From Rhodocyclaceae bacterium (GTDB lineage: Bacteria > Pseudomonadota > Gammaproteobacteria > Burkholderiales > Rhodocyclaceae), in assembly GCA_028714035.1 (NCBI GenBank), contig JAQTNA010000012.1, positions 25,857 to 89,856 on the forward strand: 64,000 nt of DNA, given 5' to 3'. Shown in pieces: positions 19,189-28,171 of this stretch. Made by a program: the position numbers and the translations under genes. Under the pieces are notes generated by a model, which saw nothing but the letters and a program-made list of their open reading frames with translations, was not told the origin of the DNA and searched no databases. The stretch's first letter is position 1. Each line of letters starts with the position of its first letter.

Positions 19189-20603
19189 CAGCAGCGCCCG
19201 TAGATGTCTTCGAAGCGGACGATATCATCCTCGCCCAGATATTCCCCGCTCTGGACCTCGATCATGACCAGATCCAGCACTCCCGGGTTTTCCAGGCGGT
19301 GCTTGTGTCCCGCCGGAATGTAGGTGGACTCGTTGGTGCTGACGAACATCTCGTGTTCGCCGTTCACCACTCGCGCCATACCGCTGACGACGATCCAGTG
19401 CTCGCTGCGGTGATGATGCAGCTGTAGGGAAAGGCTGGCGCCCGGCTTGACCTCGATGCGCTTGATCTTGAAGCGCGCGCCCTCCTCCAACAGGGTAAAG
19501 GTGCCCCAGGGGCGATACACCGTTCGATGGTACTTGTAGGCCTCGTGCCCCCGGGCCTTCAGTTCCGCATAGATGTGCTTCACGTCCTGGGCCCGCGACC
19601 GGTCCGCGATCAGCAGTGCATCCGGGGTATCCACGACGATGAGATTGTCTATACCCACCGCTCCGACGATACGATCGCCGCCCTGGATGAAACAATTCTG
19701 TACATCGTAGAGCAGCGCTTCGCCTTCAACACGATTGCCCTGGCTGTCCGGGGCCGTCAGTTTGCCCAGGGCATCCCAGGAACCGATGTCGCTCCAGCCG
19801 ATGCTGCAGGAAACCACGGCGGCGGCATCGGTCTTCTCCAGGACCGCATAATCAATCGAGATGTCAGGCACCCCGGCAAACTCGTTGGCGCCCAGTTCCA
19901 CCTGGAAAAAGCCCTTGGCCTGGACCGACCTGGCCACGTCCAGGCATGCCTTCGTGGCCGACAGCACCTTGGGTGAGTGTTTTTCCAACTCCCGCAACAT
20001 GGTGGCCGCGCTGAAGCAGAACATCCCCGAGTTCCACAGGAAGCGCCCGGACTCCACATAGGCCTGGGCCTTGTCCAGCGAGGGCTTCTCGACAAACCGC
20101 ACGACCTGGGTTCCGTCCGCCTCTATGTAGCCATAACCGGTCTCCGGCGCTTCCGGGTGAATTCCGAAAGTGACGATCTTGCCGCCGATCGCCAGGGTAA
20201 CGGCCTGCGCCACCGCCTGGGCAAAAGCGGGCTGGTCGGCGATCAAGTGATCGGCAGCCAGAACCAGCAATATCGCGTCTTCTCCGTGATTCCCCGCAAC
20301 CTGCAGGCACGCCGCGGCAATGGCAGGCGCCGTGTTGCGCCCGAATGGCTCAAGGATATAGGAGGTAGCAACCCCGCTCCGGTTCACCTCGCGGAATTCG
20401 TCTTCCGTCTTGAAGAAGAGTTCCCGGTTGGTCACGGTCATGACCTCTACCGTATCAGGAAGCACCGCGCCGCGCAGGAAAGCCTTTTGCAGCAGGCTCT
20501 GCCCATCACCAAGGCGAATGAAGGGCTTGGGGTGCAACTCTCGGGAAACGGGCCAAAGCCGGGAGCCGGCGCCGCCGCATAGGATGGTCGGGATAAGTTT
20601 CAT
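19188..20603 (-). CDS. manC: Mannose-1-phosphate guanylyltransferase / mannose-6-phosphate isomerase
   Basis: 471 residues, bifunctional type II PMI-GMP. N-terminal pyrophosphorylase domain: [14 protein letters not shown] and the FVEKP segment near residue 165. C-terminal cupin isomerase domain: [11 protein letters not shown] near 360, [10 protein letters not shown] with metal-binding His near 395, and [14 protein letters not shown] near 425. Produces GDP-mannose for Gmd/Rmd and the backbone transferases. First gene of the O-antigen operon as seen here; about 580 bases without a gene lie upstream. Confidence 0.96.
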   Translation of the reverse strand: MKLIPTILCGGAGSRLWPVSRELHPKPFIRLGDGQSLLQKAFLRGAVLPDTVEVMTVTNRELFFKTEDEFREVNRSGVATSYILEPFGRNTAPAIAAACLQVAGNHGEDAILLVLAADHLIADQPAFAQAVAQAVTLAIGGKIVTFGIHPEAPETGYGYIEADGTQVVRFVEKPSLDKAQAYVESGRFLWNSGMFCFSAATMLRELEKHSPKVLSATKACLDVARSVQAKGFFQVELGANEFAGVPDISIDYAVLEKTDAAAVVSCSIGWSDIGSWDALGKLTAPDSQGNRVEGEALLYDVQNCFIQGGDRIVGAVGIDNLIVVDTPDALLIADRSRAQDVKHIYAELKARGHEAYKYHRTVYRPWGTFTLLEEGARFKIKRIEVKPGASLSLQLHHHRSEHWIVVSGMARVVNGEHEMFVSTNESTYIPAGHKHRLENPGVLDLVMIEVQSGEYLGEDDIVRFEDIYGRC

Positions 20604-21184
20604 GTACCTACAATCACGCTAGACCCGGTTACGGGTGACCACAAAATTCGCACCAACCGCGAGTTCGCCTGGCTGAACCGTGAAGCGAATATCGCGCATT
20701 GAAAGCACAATGCCTGTCGAAGCTTTACCCGTTCCAGTCCCGACGCCATGACAACGGGAACCGCGGACTTACCCGACACTACGGAGTACGGGCTGGCATC
20801 GGCGCCCACTCCGCCGCCAAACGTGGGCCTGCATTTTACCCGCTAACCGACAGGGGACAAATATCACTTTGGTTCTAGCGGCGCCATACTTTTGCCGGCA
20901 TTTGACCTGGATCAAGCCACTCGCCGGTTCCGATGCCGGGTACACCTTACCCCTATCAGGGGCCAAACCCCGTCTTACCATGCAATTTATCGTTACCGAA
21001 CCTGCACCGGCAGCCATCCCTATCCTCGGGCAGACCGGCGTCCGGTTCGATCAAAGCGAGAGGCCGTGCATACCGAACGAGCCGGCCGTTTGTCTTCGTG
21101 ACGATCCCGTGGGATAATGGCGGCCCTCTTCGGCGCCACTCGCCCTCCTCCCCACGAGGCAGGGCACAGATATGGCAACCCGAC
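20604..21184. other. Gene-free region upstream of the O-antigen operon
   Basis: No credible gene on either strand. Because manC reads away from it and tRNA-Val reads out of the other side, it should hold the operon promoter on the minus strand. A CRP/FNR-type palindrome lies at 20902-20915. I see no JUMPstart/ops element, riboswitch fold or repeat with confidence. Confidence 0.5.
20902..20915 (-). promoter_or_regulatory. Candidate FNR/CRP-type operator
   Basis: TTGATCCAGGTCAA on the minus strand is a near-perfect dyad matching the FNR/Anr pattern TTGAT-N4-ATCAA with one mismatch. It lies about 300 bases upstream of manC, so it would imply a long leader. No convincing -10 box could be fixed. 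Low confidence; a chance match is possible. Confidence 0.3.
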
Positions 21185-21260
21185 GGGCGCTTAGCTCAGT
21201 TGGTAGAGCGTCTGCCTTACACGCAGAATGTCGGCGGTTCGAGCCCGTCAGCGCCCACCA
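21185..21260 (+). tRNA. tRNA-Val (anticodon TAC)
   Basis: 76 bases fold as a full cloverleaf: acceptor GGGCGCT pairs with AGCGCCC, the D arm contains AGCTCAGTTGGTAGAGC, the anticodon arm TCTGC-CTTACAC-GCAGA exposes TAC, and the T arm contains GGTTCGAGCC. The 3' CCA is encoded. Reads GTA and, by wobble, other valine codons. It stands alone between the O-antigen promoter region and a terminator. Confidence 0.97.
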
Positions 21261-21274
21261 CAAAACACCATATG

Positions 21275-21299
21275 AAACCGCCACTTAGGCGGTTTTTTC
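21275..21299 (+). terminator. Rho-independent terminator after tRNA-Val
   Basis: AACCGCC-ACTTA-GGCGGTT stem-loop followed by a T run, 15 bases after the tRNA end. Confidence 0.9.
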
Positions 21300-21440
21300 T
21301 TGCCCGTTATCCACCTTCATTTTGCCGGTTATTGCCTGTTATCCACCCGTTTCTATGTTGTATCCCCCCGTCCGACTCGGCAAAAGGTAGACCGGCGACA
21401 GGCCACCCTTTGAACATACGAATGGCACTATTCCTCTGAG

Positions 21441-21709
21441 AAAACCCCCGGCTCTGCCGGGGGACTTACAAGCTTGAGCTTTGCGGCAGTTGTAGTTGCC
21501 AGCGGCATTTGCCGGCGGTTGGATTCCCTCCCTTTCAAGGGGAGGGTCAGGGTGGGGATGGGGTAAGGCCGTTCGGGATTGAATACGGCAAACCCCATCC
21601 CCCTCCCAACCTCCCCCTTGAAGGGGGAGGCGTACGGCAGTTCTGGGCGTTATCAGCGCCTTTGAGGCGCTCACAATCTAAAGCCCCCGGCTTTGCCGGG
21701 GGATACTTA
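21441..21709. repeat. Repeat cassette with two flanking hairpins and an inner G/C-rich palindrome
   Basis: Two near-identical hairpins, CCCCCGGCTCTGCCGGGGG at 21445-21463 and CCCCCGGCTTTGCCGGGGG at 21684-21702, are each followed by a CTTAC word and stand about 240 bases apart in direct orientation. Between them, a run beginning CCCTCCCTTTCAAGGGGAGG (about 21526-21567) is mirrored by CCTCCCCCTTGAAGGGGGAG (about 21609-21632), forming a large inverted repeat, and a further GCGCC-TTTGA-GGCGC hairpin lies near 21655-21671. No gene is present in 21300-21758. The arrangement looks like a miniature repeat element of REP/MITE type. Confidence 0.7.
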
Positions 21710-21758
21710 CTTGCCTGCCTGACGACCGCTGTCCCGCAGGCGAGTGGTAGGACCGGGT

Positions 21759-22367
21759 TCAGAAGTGGTATTCGGGGAGTGTGAGCGCTTCGATCTCTTC
21801 GGCGGTGGATGCTCGGCCAATCAGGGCGTTTCGATGCGGGAAACGGCCGAAGCGCTCGATCACGGCGCGGTGGCGCAACGCGTACTCGTACGCGGCATCG
21901 AAAACTTCATGCTGCCCCTCACGGCACAACCCGGCGAAGAGGGCCACCGAACGCTCCTGGTCAATCAACGCTTCGCTGTGTTCGAACGGCATGAAGGCAA
22001 ACCAGCGCCAGATCGGCGGCAGGTTCTTGTCACGGCCCGACGCGACCAAGGACGTTGCCAGGCCCAAGGCCAATGCGTCGCCGGCAAAAGCCCTTGCCGT
22101 GTCGCGAAAGATGTTCCGGGTGAACTGGTCAAGCAAGAGGATGTGCGCCAGGGCGCCCTCGGCCGTTGCGTTCCATTCCGTCAGTTCGCCTGCGAGGGCC
22201 GCCACGACCTGTGCGCCAAAATTTTCGCGTATTTCGGCGTCGAAGGCATCACTCTTGCTGAACCATTCACGACGAAATTGGCCTCCTTGGAACGGGTCTG
22301 CCGGCCCGAACCAGAAATCGAGGACGGCGCGCGCGGCGGTGGGCACGGGAAAAGAAGCGGCATTCAT
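21759..22367 (-). CDS. DUF924 family protein
   Basis: 202-residue cytoplasmic alpha-helical protein. FWFGP near residue 18, LLDQFTRNIFR near 80, FMPFEHSE near 126 and FGRFPHRNALIGR near 174 are the conserved DUF924 blocks (TPR-like fold, function unknown). The ATG at 22367 is preferred over a TTG at 22406. It stands alone; no operon partner is evident. Confidence 0.88.
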   Translation of the reverse strand: MNAASFPVPTAARAVLDFWFGPADPFQGGQFRREWFSKSDAFDAEIRENFGAQVVAALAGELTEWNATAEGALAHILLLDQFTRNIFRDTARAFAGDALALGLATSLVASGRDKNLPPIWRWFAFMPFEHSEALIDQERSVALFAGLCREGQHEVFDAAYEYALRHRAVIERFGRFPHRNALIGRASTAEEIEALTLPEYHF

Positions 22368-22527
22368 TGGTAGACGAAGTACGTTATACGAGGGATGCCT
22401 AGGCAATGGACTCCGGCATTATATGAGCACGACCGTCCGTGACGTATGACACGCACAGTTTCCCGGATCAGGCGGATACTTGGCACACTGTACGCGCCTC
22501 TCAGCTTCCTGGCCATCGAGATCCGAC

Positions 22528-22884
22528 ATGAACTCTGCCCTCTCTTCCGGTCTGTCCGGCATGCTTGCGCATCAGCAGGCACTGGATGTCTCCGCCAACA
22601 ATACGGCCAACGCCAGCACCAACGGCTTCCGCCCGGCGAAAGCCGCTTTCTCCGAGCAAGCGGGGGGAGGCGTGCAGGCGGTGGCAACTCCCAGCACCCT
22701 GGTCACGCTATCATCCCAGGCCGCGGCCAAAGGCGGCGACAACGTGGCGGCCGCCCCGAGCGGCACCGATCTGGCGACCGAAGCAGTGAATTCCATCGCC
22801 TACCGCGTCGGTTTTGACATGTCCGCCAAAATGGTGAAGACAGCAGACCAGTTGCTGGGCACCCTGATTGACGCCAAGGCCTGA
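22528..22884 (+). CDS. Small flagellar basal-body rod/hook-like protein
   Basis: 118 residues. The N-terminus SGMLAHQQALDVSANNTANA followed by STNGFRP is the FlgB/C/E/F/G rod-hook signature (normally LDxxSxNIANxxTxGF). The C-terminus MVKTADQLLGTLIDAKA matches the terminal helix that pairs with it in axial proteins. The middle is only a short Ala/Gly-rich linker, so this is a minimal axial-like protein, much shorter than FlgE or FlgG. It is an orphan, 200 bases from flhC and ended by a strong terminator. Related short proteins occur in Betaproteobacteria; the exact role is unknown. Confidence 0.78.
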   Translation: MNSALSSGLSGMLAHQQALDVSANNTANASTNGFRPAKAAFSEQAGGGVQAVATPSTLVTLSSQAAAKGGDNVAAAPSGTDLATEAVNSIAYRVGFDMSAKMVKTADQLLGTLIDAKA

Positions 22885-22980
22885 GCAACCCCTGGGGCTT
22901 TGCCGGAAGCGTGACCCCCAATGGCCCGAGAACTGGGCACTCACCGATCGTCTACCAGATACTCGGCGGCGCACACCAAA

Positions 22981-23011
22981 AAAAAGGCCCGTGTCGTCAC
23001 GGGCCGTTTTT
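22981..23011. terminator. Bidirectional terminator
   Basis: GGCCCGTG-TCGT-CACGGGCC stem preceded by an A run and followed by a T run, so it can end both the rod-like gene (plus) and flhDC (minus). Confidence 0.92.
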
Positions 23012-23093
23012 CCTGATGATCGCGGGTGGATTCGGTCGCTTGCTTCGCCCGGGCTTCCCACACGAGAAGCTGCTCAGCACCTCGTTACAGGCA

Positions 23094-23630
23094 TCACGCC
23101 AGGGCAGGTTCGGCGGCGCGCTTGGTCTTGCCGGCGCGGGCGGGCACGTGGCACAGACCACATACATAACCTTCGGTGAGATCCAGGGGATGAGTGACGA
23201 AATGGCCACCGCATTCCTTGCAGGCAGTGGTACGCAACATGCCGGCGTCGAAGAAACGCACCATGGTCCAGGCCCGGGTCAGGCTCAGCACGACCTCCAT
23301 GCCATGCAGTTGCACATGATCCAGGTAAAGCCGATAGGCCTTCACGGTGGCGTCCAGCCCCTTGATCCCCGTGTTCTCCGTGAAGAAACGGTGGAAGGCC
23401 ATGAACAGGGAGGCATGGATATTGGGCTGCCAGGTCAGGAACCAATCCGTGGAGAAAGGCAACATACCCTTGGGCGGCGAAACCCCTTTAACCTCCTTGT
23501 AGAGTTTGAGGAGTCTCTCCCGGCTGAGATGGATTTCTGCTTCCAGTAATTGCAACCGGGCGCCGAGCCTGATCAATTCGGTGGCGGTCTGAATTTCCAC
23601 CGCTTCGGCAACGATGCTCTTGTTGCGCAT
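23094..23630 (-). CDS. flhC: Flagellar master regulator subunit FlhC
   Basis: 178 residues. With FlhD it forms the FlhD4C2 activator of class II flagellar promoters. Conserved IQTATELIRLGARLQLLEAE near the N-terminus, and a zinc site built from CKECGGHFV and CGLCHVP near residues 138-160. ATG at 23630 follows the flhD stop by 10 bases; a longer in-frame start would overlap flhD. The Lys/Arg/Ala-rich tail is typical. Confidence 0.95.
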   Translation of the reverse strand: MRNKSIVAEAVEIQTATELIRLGARLQLLEAEIHLSRERLLKLYKEVKGVSPPKGMLPFSTDWFLTWQPNIHASLFMAFHRFFTENTGIKGLDATVKAYRLYLDHVQLHGMEVVLSLTRAWTMVRFFDAGMLRTTACKECGGHFVTHPLDLTEGYVCGLCHVPARAGKTKRAAEPALA

Positions 23631-23640
23631 GATGGCGGCC

Positions 23641-23958
23641 TCAGGCCAGTGCTTCGACGGGCTTGCCGGCAGCCAGGATGGCTGCATGCAGATGGGCCGT
23701 GCCCAAGTCGCGCTGGTGGTTGGAGAGCAGATCGAGTATCAGGCTGTCATCGAAGCGGAACCGGCACAGCAACATGTCCGTCGCGGCCATCTTGAGCAAC
23801 TGCCCCGGAGTCAGGCGTCCGATGATGGACGCGATTTCCTCACCCAACCCCAGGCGGAACATGGCGGTTTCCCGGTCTTCGCGCAGCATCTGCTGGGCAA
23901 GCATGAGGTAGGCCAGGTTCAGCTCTTTGATCTCGTTGTACATGTCGGTGGTATTCAT
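23641..23958 (-). CDS. flhD: Flagellar master regulator subunit FlhD
   Basis: 105 residues. EIKELNLAYLMLAQQMLRED and AMFRLGLGEE are strongly conserved FlhD blocks; the C-terminal half carries the helix-turn-helix-like region. ATG at 23958 (MNTTDMYNEI) matches the family start; an in-frame extension to 24006 is not conserved. First gene of flhDC, with a 277-base leader/spacer upstream in which I see no recognisable operator. Confidence 0.95.
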   Translation of the reverse strand: MNTTDMYNEIKELNLAYLMLAQQMLREDRETAMFRLGLGEEIASIIGRLTPGQLLKMAATDMLLCRFRFDDSLILDLLSNHQRDLGTAHLHAAILAAGKPVEALA

Positions 23959-24235
23959 GTTTCCCTCCACGGAGACGGCGTGCAATCCACACGGACGCAA
24001 CGTCAAGGCTATTCTCTCGGAAAGGGAGACAAACCGATATCAGGCAGATTCGATATATTGAGTACGAAAGATCAACCTTTTCGTGTAGGAATTATGCCTA
24101 CACGCACGAGTCATAGGCCTGCCTGGCAGCCCGGCGGGGAGGAAATTCCGGGCGACTATACCCGGAAACCTCCATCGGGCGCGCCAGAGTGTGCTCCTCA
24201 AGGCTTGAGTAGACACGCGGTAAACCAAGCTGAGC

Positions 24236-26170
24236 TTAGACCGCCGCGACGCAGTTGCGCCCCCGCTCCTTGGCCAGGTAGAGGCTCTGGTCCGCCCGCT
24301 TGATCAGGGCATCCAGGCTTTCCATGGACGGCTGGCGCACCGCGGCACCGATGCTCACGGTGATCTTCAGGGAGAGGCGGCCATTGCTCACCGGCGCGTC
24401 ATGCACGGCCAGCCGCACCCGCTCGGCGCAGATCAGCATCTGCTCCAGGCTGCTGCCCGGACAGATGGCCAGGAACTCGTCGCCCCCCATCCGGCACAGG
24501 ACGTCCTGTTCCCGCAAGCCCAGCTTCAGGGCGAGCGCTGCCTGGCGCAACACCACGTCCCCCACATCGTGGCCATAGGTGTCGTTGATCGCCTTGAACT
24601 CATCCAGATCAATGACCAGGCAGGCCAGGGGACGATCCGTGCGCAGCGACGTGGCCCATTCCTGTTGCAGCCTATCCATGGCAAAGCGCCGATTGGGCAG
24701 GCCGGTGAGCGAATCCGTGAGGGCCGCTTCCTGAAGGCGCCGGTTGCTCACCGCCAGTTCCGCGGCGAAATGGCGTATTTCCTCCCGGTCACGCTCGATT
24801 TCCTGATGCAGCCGGACCACTCTCTGTCCGGCCCGTAGCCGTGCCGCCAGAACCCTCTGTTTGAGCGGCTTGGCCAGGTAGTCATCCACGTCATTCTCGA
24901 ATGCCTCGATCAGGCGCTCGTCATCCTCCAGGCTGGTCAGGACCAGCACGTAGATGCCCCGCCCGGCCCGTGTCTGGCGCAGGGCGCGGGTAAGCGCCAT
25001 GCCATCCAGTTCGGGCATGAGCCAATCCACGATCATCATGTGCGGCTGCAAGTCCAGGGCGCGATCCAGGCCTTCCTTGCCATTTTTCGCCTCGAAAACT
25101 TCGTGCCCTTCCCTGACCACCACCGTTCGAACCAGGGCGCGCATGACCGGGTCGTCGTCCACCACCAGGACCTTGAGGCGGGTTACGGCCGAAGCCTGAT
25201 AGCGCAGAGGAGCAATCCCGGCGAACTCACCCGTCGCCACCGGCGCGCTCTGCGCCGCGGCGGTCACATCATCGAGAGTCGGCAGATGGCGGGAGCGGAG
25301 TTCCAGCATCTGCCCCCACGACTGCCATTGCTCCGCGACAGAGTCGCCGAGGGCGCCGACATCCTCCTGCCCCAGTCCCAGAGCAAGCCCCAGATCGAAC
25401 AGGCTCTGCATGAGTTCGCCGCGCTCGTCCTCTGCCGACAGGCACACTCGGGCGAGTTGGCGCGCCAGGGCCAGGGACCTGGCAAGCGACTCGGAACGCG
25501 ATCCGGAGGGAAAGGAAGCCGCCTCCACATTCTCCTGGTAGGCGACGGGCTCGAAGAACACCTTGGGCAGACCCCAGTCGGCGAGCATGGCGGCGGAAAG
25601 CTCGCAGTGATCCATGAGGAATTCACGCTGCTCCAGGTCCACCAAGGGGGTGATGTTTCCACTTTCCCGGAACTCCGCCAGGAGACTGGAGTACTCGGCG
25701 GAGAACAGGGTTGCCAGCGCCAGTTCACCTATCCGGGCCACGAGGCCCATACAGAATGCCTCTTCCCCGGTGATGCCCCGTATGCGGTGATTGATGGCCT
25801 CCATGGCAATGGCGCAGGCCAGGGACTCGGACCAGAATCTCTGGTAATCGAAATTGCGGCAGGCGCCTTCACCCTGCCCGGATACCAGGGAGAAGCCCAG
25901 GGCGAGCCCGCTCACCGCGGGCAGACCGAGAATCACCAGGGCGTCCATCACGGAGGCCACCGGCCGCCTTCCGGTGGCGTTGATGCCGTTGGCGGCCTTC
26001 AGCAGACGGCCGACGAAAGCCGGATCGGTCTTCACCAGGCGCGCCAACTCCGCCATGGAGACGTCCCCACGATGTGCCGTCTGGATGATGGCCAGGGCCA
26101 CACCCTTGGGCGACGGCAGATCGGCGGAAGCCTTGATCTGCTCGAATTTGGAGACGTCAATAGGGGTCAT
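24236..26170 (-). CDS. HDOD-REC-GGDEF hybrid signalling protein (diguanylate cyclase)
   Basis: 644 residues. Residues about 20-230 form an HDOD domain (SPKGVALAIIQ ... LVKTDPAFVGRLLKAANG). Residues about 325-440 are a receiver domain: LKVLVVDDDPVMRAL, the phospho-acceptor Asp in MMIVDWLMPELDG, and TSLEDDERLIEAF. A coiled segment follows, then a GGDEF domain from about 480 (DSLTGLPNRRFAMDRL, RMGGDEFLAICPG near 570, ALIKRADQSLYLAKERGRN). The intact GGDEF motif predicts c-di-GMP synthesis under two-component control. Start at 26170 fits the HDOD boundary. No partner kinase is adjacent; flhDC lies just downstream. Confidence 0.9.
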   Translation of the reverse strand: MTPIDVSKFEQIKASADLPSPKGVALAIIQTAHRGDVSMAELARLVKTDPAFVGRLLKAANGINATGRRPVASVMDALVILGLPAVSGLALGFSLVSGQGEGACRNFDYQRFWSESLACAIAMEAINHRIRGITGEEAFCMGLVARIGELALATLFSAEYSSLLAEFRESGNITPLVDLEQREFLMDHCELSAAMLADWGLPKVFFEPVAYQENVEAASFPSGSRSESLARSLALARQLARVCLSAEDERGELMQSLFDLGLALGLGQEDVGALGDSVAEQWQSWGQMLELRSRHLPTLDDVTAAAQSAPVATGEFAGIAPLRYQASAVTRLKVLVVDDDPVMRALVRTVVVREGHEVFEAKNGKEGLDRALDLQPHMMIVDWLMPELDGMALTRALRQTRAGRGIYVLVLTSLEDDERLIEAFENDVDDYLAKPLKQRVLAARLRAGQRVVRLHQEIERDREEIRHFAAELAVSNRRLQEAALTDSLTGLPNRRFAMDRLQQEWATSLRTDRPLACLVIDLDEFKAINDTYGHDVGDVVLRQAALALKLGLREQDVLCRMGGDEFLAICPGSSLEQMLICAERVRLAVHDAPVSNGRLSLKITVSIGAAVRQPSMESLDALIKRADQSLYLAKERGRNCVAAV

Positions 26171-26429
26171 GCATGCTTCCAATTCACCACGGCAAGCCGT
26201 CGCCTTGCACCCAGGGGGCGGCCCCGCTCCGACCGCTCCAGCGCCAACATGGCACTGGCACAAATGATAATGGATAACGGCGTGCCCCACCCGGCAATTT
26301 AGGCAGGATGCAACAAAAGTACATAATTTCCCATTTATCGGGATCACCGCGAAACGGCGCCCCAAGGGCATGTACAATCCCACGAGCTTCAGCCACATCT
26401 CCCCGCAAAGCGACTCCCCAGCACTGTCC

Positions 26430-27005
26430 ATGAACTATTGCAGCCATTGCGGTACCGCCGTCACTCTCTGCATCCCCCAGGGCGACAGTCTACCTCGGCA
26501 CGTATGTCCGGCCTGCGGCACCATCCACTATCAGAACCCCAAGGTCGTGGTGGGTGCCATTCCGGAATGGGGGGACAGCGTCCTCCTGTGCCGCCGGGCC
26601 ATAGAACCGCGCCACGGTTTCTGGACACTGCCGTCCGGCTTCATGGAGAACCGGGAAACCACGGCCGAGGCGGCAGCGCGAGAAACGCTGGAGGAAGCCT
26701 GCGCAAGGGTGGAAATATCGAGACTCTTCGCCTTGATAGACGTGCCCCACATCAGCCAGGTACATCTGGTTTACCGGGCGCGCCTTCTGGACCTGGATTT
26801 CGCGCCGGGTAGCGAATCCCTGGAGGTACGCCTGTTTCGGGAACAGGACATCCCCTGGGACGAGATCGCCTTCCGCAGCATCACCATGGCGCTGCGCCTC
26901 TACTATGCCGACCGCAGCCGGGGCGACTACGGCTTTCATGTGGACACCATTCCCGCCCCAACCGGCGAGCACTACACCCCGCCGCCCGATCCGCCCTTTG
27001 TGTAG
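26430..27005 (+). CDS. Nudix hydrolase with N-terminal zinc ribbon
   Basis: 191 residues. A zinc ribbon (NYCSHCG ... HVCPACGTIHY) is followed by a Nudix domain whose box reads GFMENRETTAEAAARETLEE (G-x5-E-x7-RE-x2-EE). Resembles the NudC-like ADP-ribose/NADH pyrophosphatase group, but it lacks the larger NudC N-terminal domain. Hydrolyses nucleoside diphosphates linked to another moiety; substrate not predictable. Start at 26430 places the ribbon at the N-terminus. Monocistronic, diverging from the HDOD gene. Confidence 0.9.
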   Translation: MNYCSHCGTAVTLCIPQGDSLPRHVCPACGTIHYQNPKVVVGAIPEWGDSVLLCRRAIEPRHGFWTLPSGFMENRETTAEAAARETLEEACARVEISRLFALIDVPHISQVHLVYRARLLDLDFAPGSESLEVRLFREQDIPWDEIAFRSITMALRLYYADRSRGDYGFHVDTIPAPTGEHYTPPPDPPFV

Positions 27006-27025
27006 AGTCGCGCCAGCGACTCACG

Positions 27026-27073
27026 ACGCTCCCCTCGCCCCTTGAGGGAGAGGGGTTGGAGGTGAGGGGGGGC
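27026..27073. repeat. G/C-rich imperfect palindrome (CCCCTTGAGGGAGAGGGG type)
   Basis: CTCGCCCCTTGAGGGAGAGG and the following GGTGAGGGGG tract. Related copies occur at 39455-39516, inside aroA at 39914-39957, and in the 21.5 kb cassette. Fills the gap between convergent Nudix and recR genes. Confidence 0.75.
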
Positions 27074-27083
27074 TAGTTGGCCC

Positions 27084-27677
27084 TTACAGAAGCCGCCGTT
27101 CCACCAGGGCCTGGGCGATGGTGCCGCTATCCGTATGTTCCAGTTCCCCGCCCACGGGCAGACCGCGGGCGATGCGGCTGACTTTCAGCCCCCGGCTCTT
27201 CAGCATCTCGCCGATGTAGTGAGACGTCGCTTCACCTTCGTTGGTGAAATTGGTGGCCAGTATGACTTCCTGCACCAGGCCATCCGTGGCCCGGGCCAGC
27301 AGACGATCCAGCTTCAGTTCCCTGGGACCGATGCCGTCCAGGGGAGAAACCCGCCCCATGAGCACGTAATACATGCCGGAGTAAAGATGGGTCTCCTCCA
27401 TCCGGTTCAGATCCGCGGGCATTTCCACCACGCATAACAGCGAGGCGTCCCGCCGTCCCGAGGCGCAACGGGAACAGACCTCATCCTCGGTGAAGGTATT
27501 GCAGCGGGCACAGTGGCGTATGCGCTGCACCGCCTGCTCGAGCGCGGCGGACAGCCGCCTTGCTCCCGCCTGGTCTCTCTGAAGCAGGTGATAGGCCATG
27601 CGCTGCGCCGACTTGGGCCCCACTCCCGGCAGCACCCGCAGGGCATCAATCAGTTCATCGAGGGTGGAAGGAAGCAT
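27084..27677 (-). CDS. recR: Recombination mediator RecR
   Basis: 197 residues. Helix-hairpin-helix [20 protein letters not shown], four-Cys zinc finger [16 protein letters not shown] near residue 57, Toprim domain ([11 protein letters not shown] ... [19 protein letters not shown]) and a Walker-B-like C-terminus. Loads RecA at gaps with RecFO. Third gene of dnaX-ybaB-recR. Its ATG is preceded directly by 7-bp tandem repeats with no Shine-Dalgarno visible. Confidence 0.97.
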   Translation of the reverse strand: MLPSTLDELIDALRVLPGVGPKSAQRMAYHLLQRDQAGARRLSAALEQAVQRIRHCARCNTFTEDEVCSRCASGRRDASLLCVVEMPADLNRMEETHLYSGMYYVLMGRVSPLDGIGPRELKLDRLLARATDGLVQEVILATNFTNEGEATSHYIGEMLKSRGLKVSRIARGLPVGGELEHTDSGTIAQALVERRLL

Positions 27678-27780
27678 GGTAAGCGGTGAGCGGTGAGAAG
27701 TGAGAGGTGAGTCGCAATGGTATCCGCGCCTGCGGCGCGCCGATTAATGCGGATTACCGCTTACCGCTCGCCGCTGACCA
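27678..27780. repeat. 7-bp tandem repeat element between ybaB and recR
   Basis: GTGAGCG/GTGAGAA-type heptamers run from the recR start to about 27712. A central palindrome TATCCGCGCCTGCGGCGCGC follows, then complementary heptamers (ACCGCTT, ACCGCTC) to the ybaB stop. The entire intergenic gap is repeat. Confidence 0.85.
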
Positions 27781-28107
27781 TCAGAACGGCAACTTCATGC
27801 CCGGCGGCAGCTGCATGCCCGCGGTGATGCCGCCCATCTTCTCCTGCGTCGTGGCTTCCACCCGGCGCACGGCATCATTCATGGCCGCCGCCACCAGGTC
27901 TTCCAGCATGTCCTTGTCGTCCGCCAGGAGGGAGGGGTCAATGCTGACACGGCGCACGTCATGCTTGCAAGTCATCAGGACCTTCACCAGGCCGGCTCCG
28001 GACTGCCCCTCCACTTCCATCGAGCCCAGTTGTTCCTGCATCTTCTTCATGTTGTCCTGCATTTGCTGGGCCTGTTTCATCAGCCCGGCGAGTCCGCCCT
28101 TCATCAT
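27781..28107 (-). CDS. ybaB: YbaB/EbfC nucleoid-associated protein
   Basis: 108 residues. [20 protein letters not shown] is the family N-terminus, followed by [20 protein letters not shown]. Forms DNA-binding dimers and is encoded between dnaX and recR in most proteobacteria. Start at 28107 is supported by GGAGAAG 7 bases upstream. A hairpin lies between it and dnaX at 28138-28157. Confidence 0.95.
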   Translation of the reverse strand: MMKGGLAGLMKQAQQMQDNMKKMQEQLGSMEVEGQSGAGLVKVLMTCKHDVRRVSIDPSLLADDKDMLEDLVAAAMNDAVRRVEATTQEKMGGITAGMQLPPGMKLPF

Positions 28108-28137
28108 TTCATCTTCTCCAATTGATACTGACCGAAA

Positions 28138-28157
28138 GGTCGGGATACATCCCGACC
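28138..28157. other. Short hairpin between dnaX and ybaB
   Basis: GGTCGGGATACATCCCGACC, a perfect 8-bp stem with a 4-base loop and no T run. Possibly an mRNA processing or attenuation element. Confidence 0.5.
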
Positions 28158-28171
28158 CTGTTAGTTGGACC

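Noticed and set aside
20604..21184. Riboswitch or c-di-GMP aptamer upstream of manC
   Set aside because: Several G-rich dyads are present but none fits a known aptamer core.
21185..21260. tRNA-Val as an integration site for the O-antigen block
   Set aside because: No duplicated tRNA 3' end and no integrase gene in the window.
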